Positions 34,388 through 43,899 of a stretch of 64,000 nucleotides of DNA are shown one piece after another; the stretch's first letter is position 1; each line of letters opens with the position of its first letter. A program made the translations under genes and the position numbers. The notes below the pieces were generated by a model, which did no database searches, was not told the DNA's origin, and saw only the letters and a program-made list of their open reading frames with translations. Source of the stretch: DATDIC01 sp963777625 (GTDB taxonomy: Bacteria; Pseudomonadota; Alphaproteobacteria; Acetobacterales; Acetobacteraceae); NCBI GenBank assembly GCA_963777625.1, contig CAVZRO010000013.1, positions 1 through 64,000 of the forward strand. The letters run 5' to 3'.

Positions 34388-36155
34388 TCGCGGTGTCGAT
34401 CCCATAAAGCCGACCAATCGCCGACTCGGGGTCCAGCGCGGCGAGCGCAGCGAGAAGATCACAAGCGTTCGGGACCGGCATAGCCTCCAACTCCGAAGCG
34501 GATACGGCCACTGATGCGTTGATGCACCGGAATGCCCGATCGGCTGCTCTGGTGGCGAAAAACGCCCCAAGCTGGCTCAGTGAGACTGCCGGCCTGTTTG
34601 TGGTCGGAACGAGCATGTTCAGATGATTTTCAATGGACACCACCCCGCCTACCCGGCTTAGGAAAGATCTCGTCATGACCCCGCTGATCAGCCGACGACG
34701 TTGTTCTTTCGCCGTGGTCCTTTGAACCAGCAAGCAGGGATGTCGCACAAGATTGGGGTCAGCAGGATCGCGCGGTTGGAAATAGGCGCGATGGGTCGCC
34801 TTATCGCAGCGGTAATCGAACCGGCATTCCTGGGAAACGGATTCAGCCCAGATCACAACCACCCGTCCCGGGCCGCGATCGGAAAACAGACGTGCCTTGT
34901 GCCGGTTCCAGACCAGAGGTCCAGTCGAAATCCTGTACCCCCAATCCTTCAGCCGAGCGGTCATCGTCGCCATCGCCTGGATGACCGGCAAGTCATCGGC
35001 ACTGCGCGGCAGGATCCACGGGCTCTCGAGCTTATCGGGCAATGTGAACGTGCCAGACGCTTCGACACGCAGACCGCCCGGTTCCACATGCGCGATCGAG
35101 CAGGCCGCCACCGCGGCGGAGCGGCCACGGACGAAGCACGACAGGGATACTTCCTGCAGCACGTCGTCGAAGACGTCCTTACGGCTCTCCACGATGTCGA
35201 CCGACGCCGGGCGTGCTTCAACTGACAGCACACGGCGCAAGTTGCGAAAATACTCGCCGCCCAGCCAACTTGTCGGCATCACGTACGCCACGATGCCGCC
35301 AGCGGGTTTGGCGAGACGAAGCGCCAAGTCCGTAAACAGACCGTAAGTGTTGGGATGGCCATACAGGGTCCGCGCATAGCGCTCGCGGATCTCCGGCCGG
35401 TCCTTCAGCTTTCCGAACGCCGGGTTGTCATTGACCAGGTCGTAAGCCTCGGCATGTCGATCAAGCTTCGCCAACAGGCTGTCGCGGCACTCGGTCACGG
35501 TTGGCAGGCGACGTCCGCTGGCGATGACCTGGGGCAGCAGGACCGCCTCGACGGCAAGCTGTGAAAGCCAGCAGGCAAAGGGGTCAATGTCCCAGCCGCG
35601 TAACCGCGCTCCGACGGACGAAATGATGATGGATGGATCGGCCCCGCTCATCGCGCTCAGCATGCGTTGGGCGTCTTCAACGAGGAACGCGCCCGCACCG
35701 CAGGATGGCGAAATGACCCTGCATCGCGACCAATCCGCGCCCTCACGCTCGGCCTGGTCGAGCAAGCGGCGTACGAACGGCGGCGGTGTGTAGAAAGCGC
35801 CGTACCTCTTCCGATGGTCCGGTGGAAGCATGCGCGTGTAAACACGGCCGAGTTGCGCAATGGCGTCATCGACCGCGAATAGAGCGAGGTCCCGCCCTAA
35901 ATCCTCGGCAATAGCCTGGATGTCGCATGGGATAGAGACCACTCGCATGGGAGAAACGGGGGCCGGAAACTCGCGTGTACTGGCACCGAGACGAGTCGCC
36001 TTGCTGGTCCACCATGCCAGGGCAGCCGCCGCGGTAACAGCGCGGGCCGCGTCGATCGATAGGGCTGGCCCCGAAGAAATGAGGGCATCCACCCGCGTCG
36101 TGGCGGTCCCCGGATGGCTCACTATGGGGAACTCAAGTTGCTGCCCCCGCACCAT
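34218..36155 (-). CDS. BsuBI/PstI-type adenine-N6 DNA methyltransferase
   Basis: Protects host sites from the adjacent nuclease. Motif I (SAM binding) is SPSCGAGAFLVED near residue 150. The catalytic motif IV reads DLVNDNPAFGKL, where the family usually has NPPY or NPPF. The N-terminal RKRYGAFYTPPPFVRRLLDQ is the common motif X region. AAGGA precedes the ATG. Recognisable similarity ends near SAIGRLYGID; the last 57 residues overlap the nuclease gene. A TGA just after the nuclease ATG would end the gene if one base were missing upstream, so the tail may be artefactual. Confidence 0.85.
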   Translation of the reverse strand: MVRGQQLEFPIVSHPGTATTRVDALISSGPALSIDAARAVTAAAALAWWTSKATRLGASTREFPAPVSPMRVVSIPCDIQAIAEDLGRDLALFAVDDAIAQLGRVYTRMLPPDHRKRYGAFYTPPPFVRRLLDQAEREGADWSRCRVISPSCGAGAFLVEDAQRMLSAMSGADPSIIISSVGARLRGWDIDPFACWLSQLAVEAVLLPQVIASGRRLPTVTECRDSLLAKLDRHAEAYDLVNDNPAFGKLKDRPEIRERYARTLYGHPNTYGLFTDLALRLAKPAGGIVAYVMPTSWLGGEYFRNLRRVLSVEARPASVDIVESRKDVFDDVLQEVSLSCFVRGRSAAVAACSIAHVEPGGLRVEASGTFTLPDKLESPWILPRSADDLPVIQAMATMTARLKDWGYRISTGPLVWNRHKARLFSDRGPGRVVVIWAESVSQECRFDYRCDKATHRAYFQPRDPADPNLVRHPCLLVQRTTAKEQRRRLISGVMTRSFLSRVGGVVSIENHLNMLVPTTNRPAVSLSQLGAFFATRAADRAFRCINASVAVSASELEAMPVPNACDLLAALAALDPESAIGRLYGIDTANELSAASVGQWNTPTPAPDISGRHSIPGTHHQADYREISVLRAVRGSDRQRPRGRR

Positions 36156-36267
36156 TCCAGTGGTCCTTCCGCCGCGATGTAAAACTCACTCCGTTACCGA
36201 CCCACCCGGTTTCCGATCGGCCGCGGTGGGGGTCGCGAAGGAACGGGATGTGCCGAACGAGTCGCTG

Positions 36268-36282
36268 ACTGTACGTTACAGT
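36268..36282. promoter_or_regulatory. Inverted repeat ACTGTA-CGT-TACAGT upstream of the methyltransferase gene
   Basis: Perfect 15-bp palindrome about 115 bp upstream of the methyltransferase start, in the 293-bp gap before purB. It could be a control site for the restriction-modification operon, though no controller protein gene is seen nearby. A CAGGCG-CGAG-CGCCTG hairpin (36388-36403) also lies in this gap, just ahead of purB. Confidence 0.4.
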
Positions 36283-36448
36283 ATGATCCGGATGTTGCCA
36301 ACGAACCAGCACGACGCCAGTTCGCGGCCGAACCAGCCAATGCGGCATGCGTTCTGGTCTCGCGTGATTCAACCGCGACGCCCTTGCCAGGCGCGAGCGC
36401 CTGCGGTCTAGCTGCGCGCAGGTTCAGCAGGAAGTGGGCAGGCGCGTC

Positions 36449-37807
36449 ATGGTTCCCCGCTACACTCGCCCGGAGATGGCCGCCGTCTGGGCGGCCGAGA
36501 ACCGTTACCGCATCTGGTTTGAGATCGAGGCACTAGCGGCCGAGGGCATGGCGCGCGTCGGCGCCATCCCGGAAAGTGCCGCGCGCGCGATCCGCGACCG
36601 CGGCGCGGCGAAGGTCGCGCGGATCACCCCGGCCGACCTCGACCGCATCGACGCGATCGAACGCGAGACGCGCCATGACGTGATCGCGTTCCTGACCTGG
36701 CTCGCCGAGGCGATCGGGCCGGACAGCCGCTTCGTCCACCAGGGCATGACATCGTCGGATGTGCTGGACACCTGCCTGTCGGTGCAGCTTGCGCAGGCCA
36801 CCGACCTGCTGCTGCGCGACCTCGACGCGGTGCTGACGGCGCTCAAGAGACGCGCCTTCGAACACAAGCACACGCTTACCATCGGCCGCAGCCACGGGAT
36901 TCACGCGGAGCCCACCACGTTCGGGCTGAAACTCGCCGGACATTATGCGGAATTCGAGCGGGACCGGCGGCGGCTGGTGGCGGCCCGGCAGGAGATCGCG
37001 GTGGCCGCGATCAGCGGCGCGGTCGGCACCTTCGCGCATATCGACCCGCGCGTGGAAGAGTACGTCGCCGAGCGGCTCGGGCTCACGGCCGAACCGGTCT
37101 CCACGCAGGTTATTCCGCGCGACCGCCATGCCGCCTGGTTCTGCACGCTGGCGGTGATTGCCAGCGGCATCGAGCGGCTGGCGACCGAAGTGCGCCATCT
37201 GCAACGCAGCGAGGTGCGCGAGGCCGAGGAGTTTTTCCATCCCGGGCAGAAGGGCTCCTCGGCCATGCCGCACAAGCGCAACCCGGTGTTGTCGGAGAAC
37301 CTTACCGGCCTGGCGCGCGTGGTCCGCTCGGCCGTGGTGCCGGCGCTGGAAAATGTCGCGCTGTGGCACGAGCGGGACATCAGCCACTCATCCGTGGAGC
37401 GGGTGATCGCGCCGGATGCCTCGATTGCGCTGGACTTCGCGCTGGCGCGGCTGGCCGGCATGATCGAGCGGCTGACCGTGTATCCCGATCGGATGGCCGC
37501 CAATCTCGAAGCGCTCGGCGGCGTCGTGCATTCTGGGGAGGTGCTGCTGGCGCTGACCCGGGCCGGCATTCTGCGCGAGGACGCCTATCGGATCGTGCAG
37601 CGCGCCGCGATGGACACCTGGGACCAGCTCGGCCGACCCGGCGCGCGCAGCTTCCGCGAGAACCTGGAGGCCGATCCGGAGCTGGCTTCCCGGGTACCCG
37701 CGACGGAGCTGGACCGCGCCATGGACGCCACGCTGCACGTCCGCGAACTCGACCGCATCTTCGCCCGTGTGTTCGGTGAGGCGGGGCAGAGGCTGAAGGC
37801 CGGCTGA
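36449..37807 (+). CDS. purB: Adenylosuccinate lyase
   Basis: Two steps of purine synthesis: SAICAR to AICAR and adenylosuccinate to AMP, both releasing fumarate. The fumarase/ASL signature GSSAMPHKRNP is intact, with TSSDVLDTCLS and SHGIHAEPTTFGLK upstream. 452 aa from the ATG at 36449 (MVPRYTRPEM, the usual start). The GTG at 36434 would add five residues. First gene of a long same-strand run. Confidence 0.95.
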   Translation: MVPRYTRPEMAAVWAAENRYRIWFEIEALAAEGMARVGAIPESAARAIRDRGAAKVARITPADLDRIDAIERETRHDVIAFLTWLAEAIGPDSRFVHQGMTSSDVLDTCLSVQLAQATDLLLRDLDAVLTALKRRAFEHKHTLTIGRSHGIHAEPTTFGLKLAGHYAEFERDRRRLVAARQEIAVAAISGAVGTFAHIDPRVEEYVAERLGLTAEPVSTQVIPRDRHAAWFCTLAVIASGIERLATEVRHLQRSEVREAEEFFHPGQKGSSAMPHKRNPVLSENLTGLARVVRSAVVPALENVALWHERDISHSSVERVIAPDASIALDFALARLAGMIERLTVYPDRMAANLEALGGVVHSGEVLLALTRAGILREDAYRIVQRAAMDTWDQLGRPGARSFRENLEADPELASRVPATELDRAMDATLHVRELDRIFARVFGEAGQRLKAG

Positions 37808-37811
37808 CGAT

Positions 37812-38544
37812 TTGTGCACCATCGTCATCCTGATCCGGCCGGGCCACGCCTGGCCGATCGCGCTCGCCGCCAACCGCGATGAACGGCAGGACCGCGCGTG
37901 GGATGCGCCCGCCGCCTGGTGGCCCGACCATCCCGGCGTGCTGGCCGGCGCGCGACCGCACGGCCGGAGGAACCTGGCTTGGGATGAACCGGCATGCGGT
38001 GGTAGCGGCGGTGCTGAACCGGCCCGGCAGCCTGGGCCCGGCGCCCGGCAAGCGCAGCCGCGGCGAGCTGCCGCTGCTGGCGCTCGATCATGCGTCCGCC
38101 GAGGCCGCTGCCGCGGCGATCGGCAGTCTGGATGCCGGCGCATGGCGCAGCTTCAATATGGTGCTGGCCGACCGGCGCGATGCCATCTTCATTCGCGGAC
38201 TGGGCAAGAACCGGCCGGAGACGCAACGCCTTTCCCCAGGGCTGCACATGGTCACGGCGCACGATCCGGACGATCCCGACAGCCTGCGCGTGGCCCGCAA
38301 CCTGCCCCGCTTCCGGGCCGCCGTTCCGCCCGAGGCCGATAACTGGCAAGCTTGGCGCGCCATCCTGGCGGACCGTTCCGGTTCCGCCGCCGAGCAGATC
38401 AATGTGGTGCCACGGGCGGGGTTTGGAACGGTCTGCAGCTCGTTGATCGCGCTGCCGGCGAAAAGCAAACCGGAGTGGCTGTTCGCGGCGGGTTCGCCCG
38501 ACCTCGCACCGTTCATGGCAATCGATACGGAGATGTTCGCATGA
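37812..38544 (+). pseudogene. NRDE family protein (TANGO2-like), one +1 frameshift
   Basis: Begins MCTIVILIRPGHAWPIALAANRDE, the motif that names the NRDE family (Cys at position 2, as in Ntn-type members). The first frame derails after HPGVLAG. The second (to 38544) has RTAGGTWLGMNRHAVVAAVL through FNMVLADRRDA and SSLIALP. Removing one base in the GCGCGC run at 37947-37952 rejoins them into about 243 aa. The stop overlaps the next ATG (ATGA). Function in bacteria is not established; the eukaryotic homologue is linked to haem or lipid handling. Confidence 0.82.
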
Positions 38545-39512
38545 TCCTGCTCACCAACAACGAAGGCACGGTCGGTGCCCCGACCACGGCACGTCTGCTG
38601 GCCGAAGGAAGTCCGGCGCTCGACGCCATCGAGGCCGGCATCCGGCTGATCGAGGCCGACCCGAACGTGCGCACCGTCGGCCGCGGCGGCTGGCCCAACC
38701 TGCTGGGCGAGGTCGAGCTGGACGCCTGCATGATGGACGGCACCACTTTGCGCACCGGCGCGGTCGGCGCGCTGAAAGGCTTCCTGCATCCGGTCAGCGT
38801 CGCCCACGAACTTATGCGCCGGCTGCCGCACGAGCTGCTGGTGGGCGACGGCGCCGCGCGGTTTGCCCGCGAAATCGGGGCCGAAGTGGCGGAAAACCTG
38901 ACCGAATCCTCCCGTCGCGCCTGGCAGGCGTGGTTCGAGAATGAAGTGCCCGCCGCCGATCGCGCGCGCTGGGCGGACGCGCCGCTGGCCCCCTTGTGCC
39001 GCCATGCCATCGACCCCGAAGTCGGCCGCGACACCACGGTCTTTCTTGCGCACGATCATGGCGGGGACATCTGCTCGGGCACCAGCACCTCGGGCTGGGC
39101 GTGGAAATATCCCGGTCGGCTCGGCGACAGCCCCATCATCGGCGCTGGGTCCTACGCCGACACGCGTTACGGCGCCGCCGCCTGCACCGGGGCCGGCGAG
39201 ATGACCATCCGCTGCTGCACGGCCCGCTCGATCGTTTTGTACATGAAGGCCGGCGCCGGCGTGGCGGACGCGGTGATGGAGGCGGTGGACGACATGCGGC
39301 ACCTGAAGGGCGGGCTGATCAGCCGCGTCACGATCCATGCGATCGATAACAAAGGCAACCACAAGGTGGTCGCCGTGAACGGCGCCGGGGCCAACAAATA
39401 CTGGCTGTGGGAAGCCGGCGATGCCGCCCCGCGATCACTGCCGGCCGAGCCGGTCGTGATCACCTCCGCGGAGACACGGTCCACCACGACGACACGTTAC
39501 ACACGTGGCTGA
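38541..39512 (+). CDS. Glycosylasparaginase/isoaspartyl peptidase family Ntn hydrolase
   Basis: 323 aa self-cleaving N-terminal nucleophile hydrolase. Cleavage is expected before Thr165 in VGRDTTVFL. The substrate pocket is recognisable in GTSTSGWAWKYPGRLGDSPI followed by GAGSYADTRYGAAACTGAGE. Members hydrolyse N4-glycosylated asparagine or beta-aspartyl peptides; which one cannot be told. The ATG overlaps the NRDE gene stop, and the NUDIX gene starts within its end. Confidence 0.88.
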   Translation: MILLTNNEGTVGAPTTARLLAEGSPALDAIEAGIRLIEADPNVRTVGRGGWPNLLGEVELDACMMDGTTLRTGAVGALKGFLHPVSVAHELMRRLPHELLVGDGAARFAREIGAEVAENLTESSRRAWQAWFENEVPAADRARWADAPLAPLCRHAIDPEVGRDTTVFLAHDHGGDICSGTSTSGWAWKYPGRLGDSPIIGAGSYADTRYGAAACTGAGEMTIRCCTARSIVLYMKAGAGVADAVMEAVDDMRHLKGGLISRVTIHAIDNKGNHKVVAVNGAGANKYWLWEAGDAAPRSLPAEPVVITSAETRSTTTTRYTRG

Positions 39513-40056
39513 ATTGCCGGACTCCATCGTGTGCACCGGCAGCCGGGTGGTGTATCAGAACCGCTGGATGCGGGTGCGGGAGGACAGCATCCTGCGCGGG
39601 CACGACAGGCCGGGCATCTATGGCGTGGTCGAGAAGCCGGACTTCGTCGTCATCGCCGCCGTGCAGGAGCGGCATATCCACCTGGTGGAGCAGTTCCGTT
39701 ACCCGGTCGGTGCACGGTTCTGGGAATTGCCGCAGGGCGCGTGGGAGACCGATCCCGACGCCGATCCACTGGACGTGGCACGTGGTGAACTGCGCGAAGA
39801 AACCGGGCTGGAAGCGGAAACCATGCTGTGCGCCGGCTGCCTGTTCGAAGCGTACGGCTATGCCACCCAATCGTATCACGTGTACCTTGCTGGCGGCCTG
39901 CGTGCCGGCCCAAGTGATCCCGATCCCGAGGAACATGACCTGATCGCGCGTGCATTCCCGCTGTCGCAGGTGGAAGCGATGGTGCGCGACGGCACCATCC
40001 GCGACGCCACGACGGTCGCCGCGCTCGGGCTGCTGCGGCTGCGCGGGCTGCTGTAA
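39505..40056 (+). CDS. NUDIX hydrolase (ADP-sugar pyrophosphatase-like)
   Basis: 183 aa. The NUDIX box is ADPLDVARGELREETGLEAE. The first Arg of the usual REL is Gly here, but the REETG glutamates that hold the metal are kept. The preceding VEQFRYPVGARFWELPQG is typical of ADP-ribose pyrophosphatases (PAGxxE-like). It starts with GTG at 39505, overlapping the previous gene by eight bases. Confidence 0.87.
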   Translation: MAELPDSIVCTGSRVVYQNRWMRVREDSILRGHDRPGIYGVVEKPDFVVIAAVQERHIHLVEQFRYPVGARFWELPQGAWETDPDADPLDVARGELREETGLEAETMLCAGCLFEAYGYATQSYHVYLAGGLRAGPSDPDPEEHDLIARAFPLSQVEAMVRDGTIRDATTVAALGLLRLRGLL

Positions 40057-40141
40057 TCCGCGGTGCGGCCCGATGAGTCCGGGACATCCGCGCCGGCGGG
40101 CTCTATGATCCGCCGGTAACAACAGGAGCCCGTGCCGGAGG

Positions 40142-41626
40142 ATGCGCCGCTTCGTTCCGACTGCCGTGCTGCTGATTCCGCTGATCTGCGTCGGTGCCGG
40201 CCGCGCGGCCGAGGTGGGGCCGGACGGTGCCCAGGCGCTGCGCAACCAGCTTCAGGACTGGATCCGCGGCTTCATGCCGCCAGGCGCCAAGCCGCCGGAG
40301 CTGGCGTTTACCGTCACGCCGGAAGATGGTCATTACCTGCTGAGTGTGCCGCTGCCCGGCGTGCGCGCTGGCACTGACCAGGCCAGCCTGACCGCAACGG
40401 TCAGCCCGCTGCCGGATAATCGCTGGTCAGTCGATAACCTGGTGCTGCCGCCGCGAACCACGTTCCGGGTCGGCACCGGGAACGCCGCGGTGCAGGCGAC
40501 GCTCGGCCTGGGCGCCGAACACGGCAACGCACTGATCGATCCGACGCTGGCCAGCAAGTCGAGCTTCGATCTCCAGGCGGACAATATCGACTTCGCCTCA
40601 CAAGGGGCGGGCCAGCATCAGCAGCAACATATCGACCGCTACCGGGCGAGCGGCAGCCTGTCCGCTGGCACCGCCAACACGCTGGACCTGGCCGAGCAGA
40701 CCACCGCGGAAGGCTGGCGCGCCGCAGCCCAGAAGGAAGCCGGCCCCGCAGTCGCCTTCGGTGCCGACCGCGCCAAGGTGGAGCTGACCATCAGCGGCAT
40801 CGACCGCGACCGTGCGGGCCCCGCCATTGCGGCGGTTACGGCGCTCGCCGCCGCTTGGCCGCCGATGGCGCCCTCCGGGCGGCCGCCTACGGTCGATCAG
40901 CTTCCGCCCGCCACCCGCGCTGCCCTGCGGACACTGGTGGAGGGACTGCGCGGGCTGGCCGCGACCGCCCACGCGCAGGAGACCATCGAGGGTCTCAAGG
41001 TGGAAATTGCCGGGCTGGGGGCGGCGAGCGCTTCCGTGGTGCGGATCGGATTCGGCGGCGAAGCGCCCACCGCCCTGCTGCGCGTCTGGTTCGATATCGG
41101 GGTGGATGGGCTTGCCTTGCACGGTGTCCCGCCCGACGCCGCGAAGCTGGTGCCTCGCCAGATCACGTTCCGCCCTAGTATAGCCGGCGTGCCGACGGAC
41201 GCACTGACCAAGCTGGCCGTGGCGGCAACCCGCCCGGGCACCGAGCCGAATCGGCTCGACCCCGAGATCGCGGCGCTGTTCGCCCAGGGCAGCGTGACGC
41301 TGGGGCTGGAGGCGTTGGCCTTCACAATCGGACCGGCGCAGTTTCAGGGCGCCGGCAGCCTGCAGATGATCTCGGAAACCGAGATGGAGGGTCAGGCCCG
41401 GCTGACCGCAACCGGCTTCGATGCGCTGATGGACGTGGTGCGCGGCAATCCCGATATGCAACAGGCACTGCCGGTGCTGGTCCTGGCGCGGGGCTTGGCG
41501 CGTACCGATGGCGATCGGCTGGTGTGGGATCTCGCCTCCACCCGGACCGGCGGCATCACGCTGAACGGGGTTGATGTGTCGGCGCTGATGGGGGCGGCCA
41601 ACCACGGGCACAAGCAGCCCCGGTAA
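40142..41626 (+). CDS. Secreted protein, DUF2125-like
   Basis: 494 aa with a signal peptide (VPTAVLLIPLICVGAGRAAE). The remainder is a repetitive beta-rich periplasmic domain without catalytic motifs. Layout and phrases such as FDIGVDGLALHGVPPDAAKL and LTATGFDALMDVV resemble the alphaproteobacterial DUF2125 group, whose function is unknown. The GGAGG directly before the ATG is too close to serve; an upstream CAGGAG is at about 13 bases. No partner is apparent. Confidence 0.6.
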   Translation: MRRFVPTAVLLIPLICVGAGRAAEVGPDGAQALRNQLQDWIRGFMPPGAKPPELAFTVTPEDGHYLLSVPLPGVRAGTDQASLTATVSPLPDNRWSVDNLVLPPRTTFRVGTGNAAVQATLGLGAEHGNALIDPTLASKSSFDLQADNIDFASQGAGQHQQQHIDRYRASGSLSAGTANTLDLAEQTTAEGWRAAAQKEAGPAVAFGADRAKVELTISGIDRDRAGPAIAAVTALAAAWPPMAPSGRPPTVDQLPPATRAALRTLVEGLRGLAATAHAQETIEGLKVEIAGLGAASASVVRIGFGGEAPTALLRVWFDIGVDGLALHGVPPDAAKLVPRQITFRPSIAGVPTDALTKLAVAATRPGTEPNRLDPEIAALFAQGSVTLGLEALAFTIGPAQFQGAGSLQMISETEMEGQARLTATGFDALMDVVRGNPDMQQALPVLVLARGLARTDGDRLVWDLASTRTGGITLNGVDVSALMGAANHGHKQPR

Positions 41627-41684
41627 GCACCGGCACGAGCATTCCGCGTCCGGCCGATCCGGCGGACACGCACGAAGGCGGCAA

Positions 41685-42614
41685 ATGGGCGTTCTGATCT
41701 TCCTGGCGGTCCTGGTGGTCATCATGGTGGCGATCATCGCGCGCGGGATGCGCACGGTGCCGCAAGGTTCTCAATGGACGGTCGAGCGATTCGGACGCTA
41801 CCGCGTGACGCTGTTGCCCGGGCTGCGCCTGATCAACCCGTTCATCGATCGGATCGGACGCCGCATCAATGTCCAGGAAACCGTGCTGGAGGTGCCGGCG
41901 CAGAACGTGATCACCAAGGACAATGCATCAGTGATCGTGGACGGGATCGTGTTCTACCAGGTCATCGACGCCAGTCGCGCCGCCTATGAGGTGAAGAATC
42001 TGCAAAACGCGGTGACCAACCTTTGCATGACCAATATCCGTACCGCGATCGGCGCGCTCGATCTGGACGAAACCTTGTCGCACCGCGATGAGATCAACGA
42101 GCGGCTGCTGCACGTGCTGGATGCCGCGACCGAGCCCTGGGGCACCAAGATCACCCGCGTGGAGCTCAAGGATGTCCGCCCGCCGGAGGATGTGCAGATC
42201 TCCATGGCCAAGCAGCTTACGGCGGATCGGGAACGGCGTGCGGCCGTGCTGCGCGCCGAGGGAGTCAAGCAGGCGGCAATCCTGGAAGCCGAAGGCGCCA
42301 AGCAGGCGCAAATACTCGCCGCGGAGGGGCGGCTGGCGGCCGCGCAGCGCGACGCCGAAGCACGCGAGCGGCTGGCCCAGGCAGAAGCCAAGGCCACCAG
42401 TTTCGTTTCGCAAGCCGTTGCCGGCGGCAACGTGCAGGCGCTGAACTATTTCATCGCCCAAAAATACGTGGAGGCACTGACCCAGATCGGCCAATCCCCC
42501 AATTCGCGGCTGGTGCTGCTGCCGACCGACATGTCCGGCCTCGTCGGCACCATTGCCGGCATCGCCGAGCTGGCCAAACGGGCCGGCGACGCGGCGCGCG
42601 ACAGCGGCGGGTGA
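41685..42614 (+). CDS. SPFH/Band 7 membrane protein (paraslipin/QmcA type)
   Basis: 309 aa stomatin-like scaffold protein. N-terminal membrane helix, then MRTVPQGSQWTVERFGRYR and PGLRLINPFIDRIG of the Band 7 domain. A long Ala/Glu/Gln coiled coil follows at residues 180-250 (AKQLTADRERRAAVLRAEG and QAAILEAEGAKQAQILAAEG). Such proteins form cages that organise membrane proteases and quality control. The NfeD gene starts five bases after it, the classic pair. Confidence 0.93.
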   Translation: MGVLIFLAVLVVIMVAIIARGMRTVPQGSQWTVERFGRYRVTLLPGLRLINPFIDRIGRRINVQETVLEVPAQNVITKDNASVIVDGIVFYQVIDASRAAYEVKNLQNAVTNLCMTNIRTAIGALDLDETLSHRDEINERLLHVLDAATEPWGTKITRVELKDVRPPEDVQISMAKQLTADRERRAAVLRAEGVKQAAILEAEGAKQAQILAAEGRLAAAQRDAEARERLAQAEAKATSFVSQAVAGGNVQALNYFIAQKYVEALTQIGQSPNSRLVLLPTDMSGLVGTIAGIAELAKRAGDAARDSGG

Positions 42615-42618
42615 ACCG

Positions 42619-43059
42619 ATGATACATTGGTGGATCTGGGCAATCATCGCGGCACTCGGCGCGCTGGCTGAAATGCACTGGCCGGGCGGATATCTGATCT
42701 GGATTGCCGGCGGCGCGGCGGTCACGGCCATCGTGTCGGCCGCGGCACGAATGTCGCTCGAGGTGCAGCTCGCGCTGTTCGTTGTTACCTCGGCGCTGAG
42801 CTGCTTGTGCGGGTATTTCGCCTATCGTGGCAACTGGAGGGTAACCGGCCACAACGCTCTCTTGAACGAGCGCGCCGCGACGCTGGTCGGAACGCACGGC
42901 GTGGTGAACGAAGCGATTGCACATGGAACCGGCAAGGTCCGGGTGGGCAATTCCGTGTGGCTCGCTGAAGGACCGGATCTGCCGGTGGGAACACCGGTCA
43001 TCATCCGCTCGGTGGCGGGGATGCGTCTGTGCGTCGAGTCCGACCAGGTTAGAGCATGA
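42619..43059 (+). CDS. NfeD-like membrane protein
   Basis: 146 aa short NfeD: three membrane helices, the first two in IHWWIWAIIAALGALAEMHW and then GGYLIWIAGGAAV, followed by a C-terminal OB-fold beta-domain (VGTHGVVNEAIAHGTGKVRV). Works with the SPFH protein upstream. The ATG at 42619 is chosen; the frame from 42553 is a shadow of the SPFH gene. Confidence 0.9.
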   Translation: MIHWWIWAIIAALGALAEMHWPGGYLIWIAGGAAVTAIVSAAARMSLEVQLALFVVTSALSCLCGYFAYRGNWRVTGHNALLNERAATLVGTHGVVNEAIAHGTGKVRVGNSVWLAEGPDLPVGTPVIIRSVAGMRLCVESDQVRA

Positions 43060-43098
43060 TTCACGCTTTCCGACGATCCCGCCTCAAGCGATCACGCG

Positions 43099-43758
43099 CT
43101 AACGCACCAGCCGATACAGCGTGACCTCCCGTTCCGTGCGATCCTCCAGTTCCAGAGTGGTCGGGACGGTGTAGCGCGCGAACGCAGCCAATCCCGTAGT
43201 GGGCAGATAGGCGCGGCCGGGATCGGCGATCCACACCTCCGCGGACGTCGCCATATGCCGCAGCCACGGCATCAGCCGCGCGGTCATCGGCGCCTCGTAG
43301 CAGACATCGCCGGCCAGGATGAGATCCCACCGGCATTCCGCGCCGATCATATCGCCGGCGAAAGCGGCGATTCTGACGCTGTTGGCGGCGGCGTTGAGGC
43401 GGATGGCGGCAATCGCCAGCGGGTCGATGTCGGCGGCTTCCGCGATGGCGCCGACACGGGCGCCGGCGATCGCCGCAACACCGCAGCCGGCGGCGAAGTC
43501 CAGCACCCGACGGCCGCGGATCGTTGCCGAGTGATCCAAAATGTAGCGCGCCAGCGCCTGGCCGCCGGGCCACGCGAAAGCCCAGAAAGGAGGCGGGATG
43601 TTGCGGGCCGCCAGCCACTCCTCGGTCGCCTGCCAGATGGGCGTGACCAGGCTGCTGAGGTGCAGCGTCAGTTCAGGCAACAATGCCGGGGTTTCCGGCA
43701 CGGTGTGGGCGCGAACAAATGCTTCCGGTTCCGTCGGATAGGGCAATGCCTCATGCAC
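43099..43758 (-). CDS. Class I SAM methyltransferase (ETFB lysine methyltransferase-like)
   Basis: 219 aa. PPPFWAFAWPGGQALARYIL followed by GRRVLDFAAGCGVAAIAGAR is the pattern of bacterial and mitochondrial ETF-beta protein-lysine methyltransferases and the related nicotinamide N-methyltransferase-like group. The acidic DIDPLA that binds the SAM ribose and LILAGDVCYEAPM follow. Convergent with nfeD. Target unproven. Confidence 0.85.
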   Translation of the reverse strand: MHEALPYPTEPEAFVRAHTVPETPALLPELTLHLSSLVTPIWQATEEWLAARNIPPPFWAFAWPGGQALARYILDHSATIRGRRVLDFAAGCGVAAIAGARVGAIAEAADIDPLAIAAIRLNAAANSVRIAAFAGDMIGAECRWDLILAGDVCYEAPMTARLMPWLRHMATSAEVWIADPGRAYLPTTGLAAFARYTVPTTLELEDRTEREVTLYRLVR

Positions 43759-43819
43759 CGTAGCCGCACCGGTCGTTGCGCGTCATAGCGGCGGCCGGAA
43801 CGAGGTCGCGTCGCGCGAA

Positions 43820-43862
43820 CTGTCGGTGGATTCCCGCTTTCGCGCGCTTTCGCGGGAGTGAC
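43820..43862. repeat. Dispersed palindromic repeat, copy 2, with internal duplication
   Basis: Shares 25 exact bases with the copy after der (16388-16412). Here the core CGCTTTCG is duplicated, giving GCTTTCGCGCGCTTTCGCGG. It lies between the methyltransferase and HtrA-like genes, both on the minus strand. Confidence 0.7.
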
Positions 43863-43899
43863 GAGGAAGCGGGCGGGAATGACGGGGGAGCGGTTGGTG

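Noticed and set aside
36133..36372. 79-residue open frame on the minus strand before the methyltransferase (possible controller protein)
   Set aside because: It has no helix-turn-helix pattern, its composition is Arg/His-rich and frame-shadow-like, and it overlaps the methyltransferase start.
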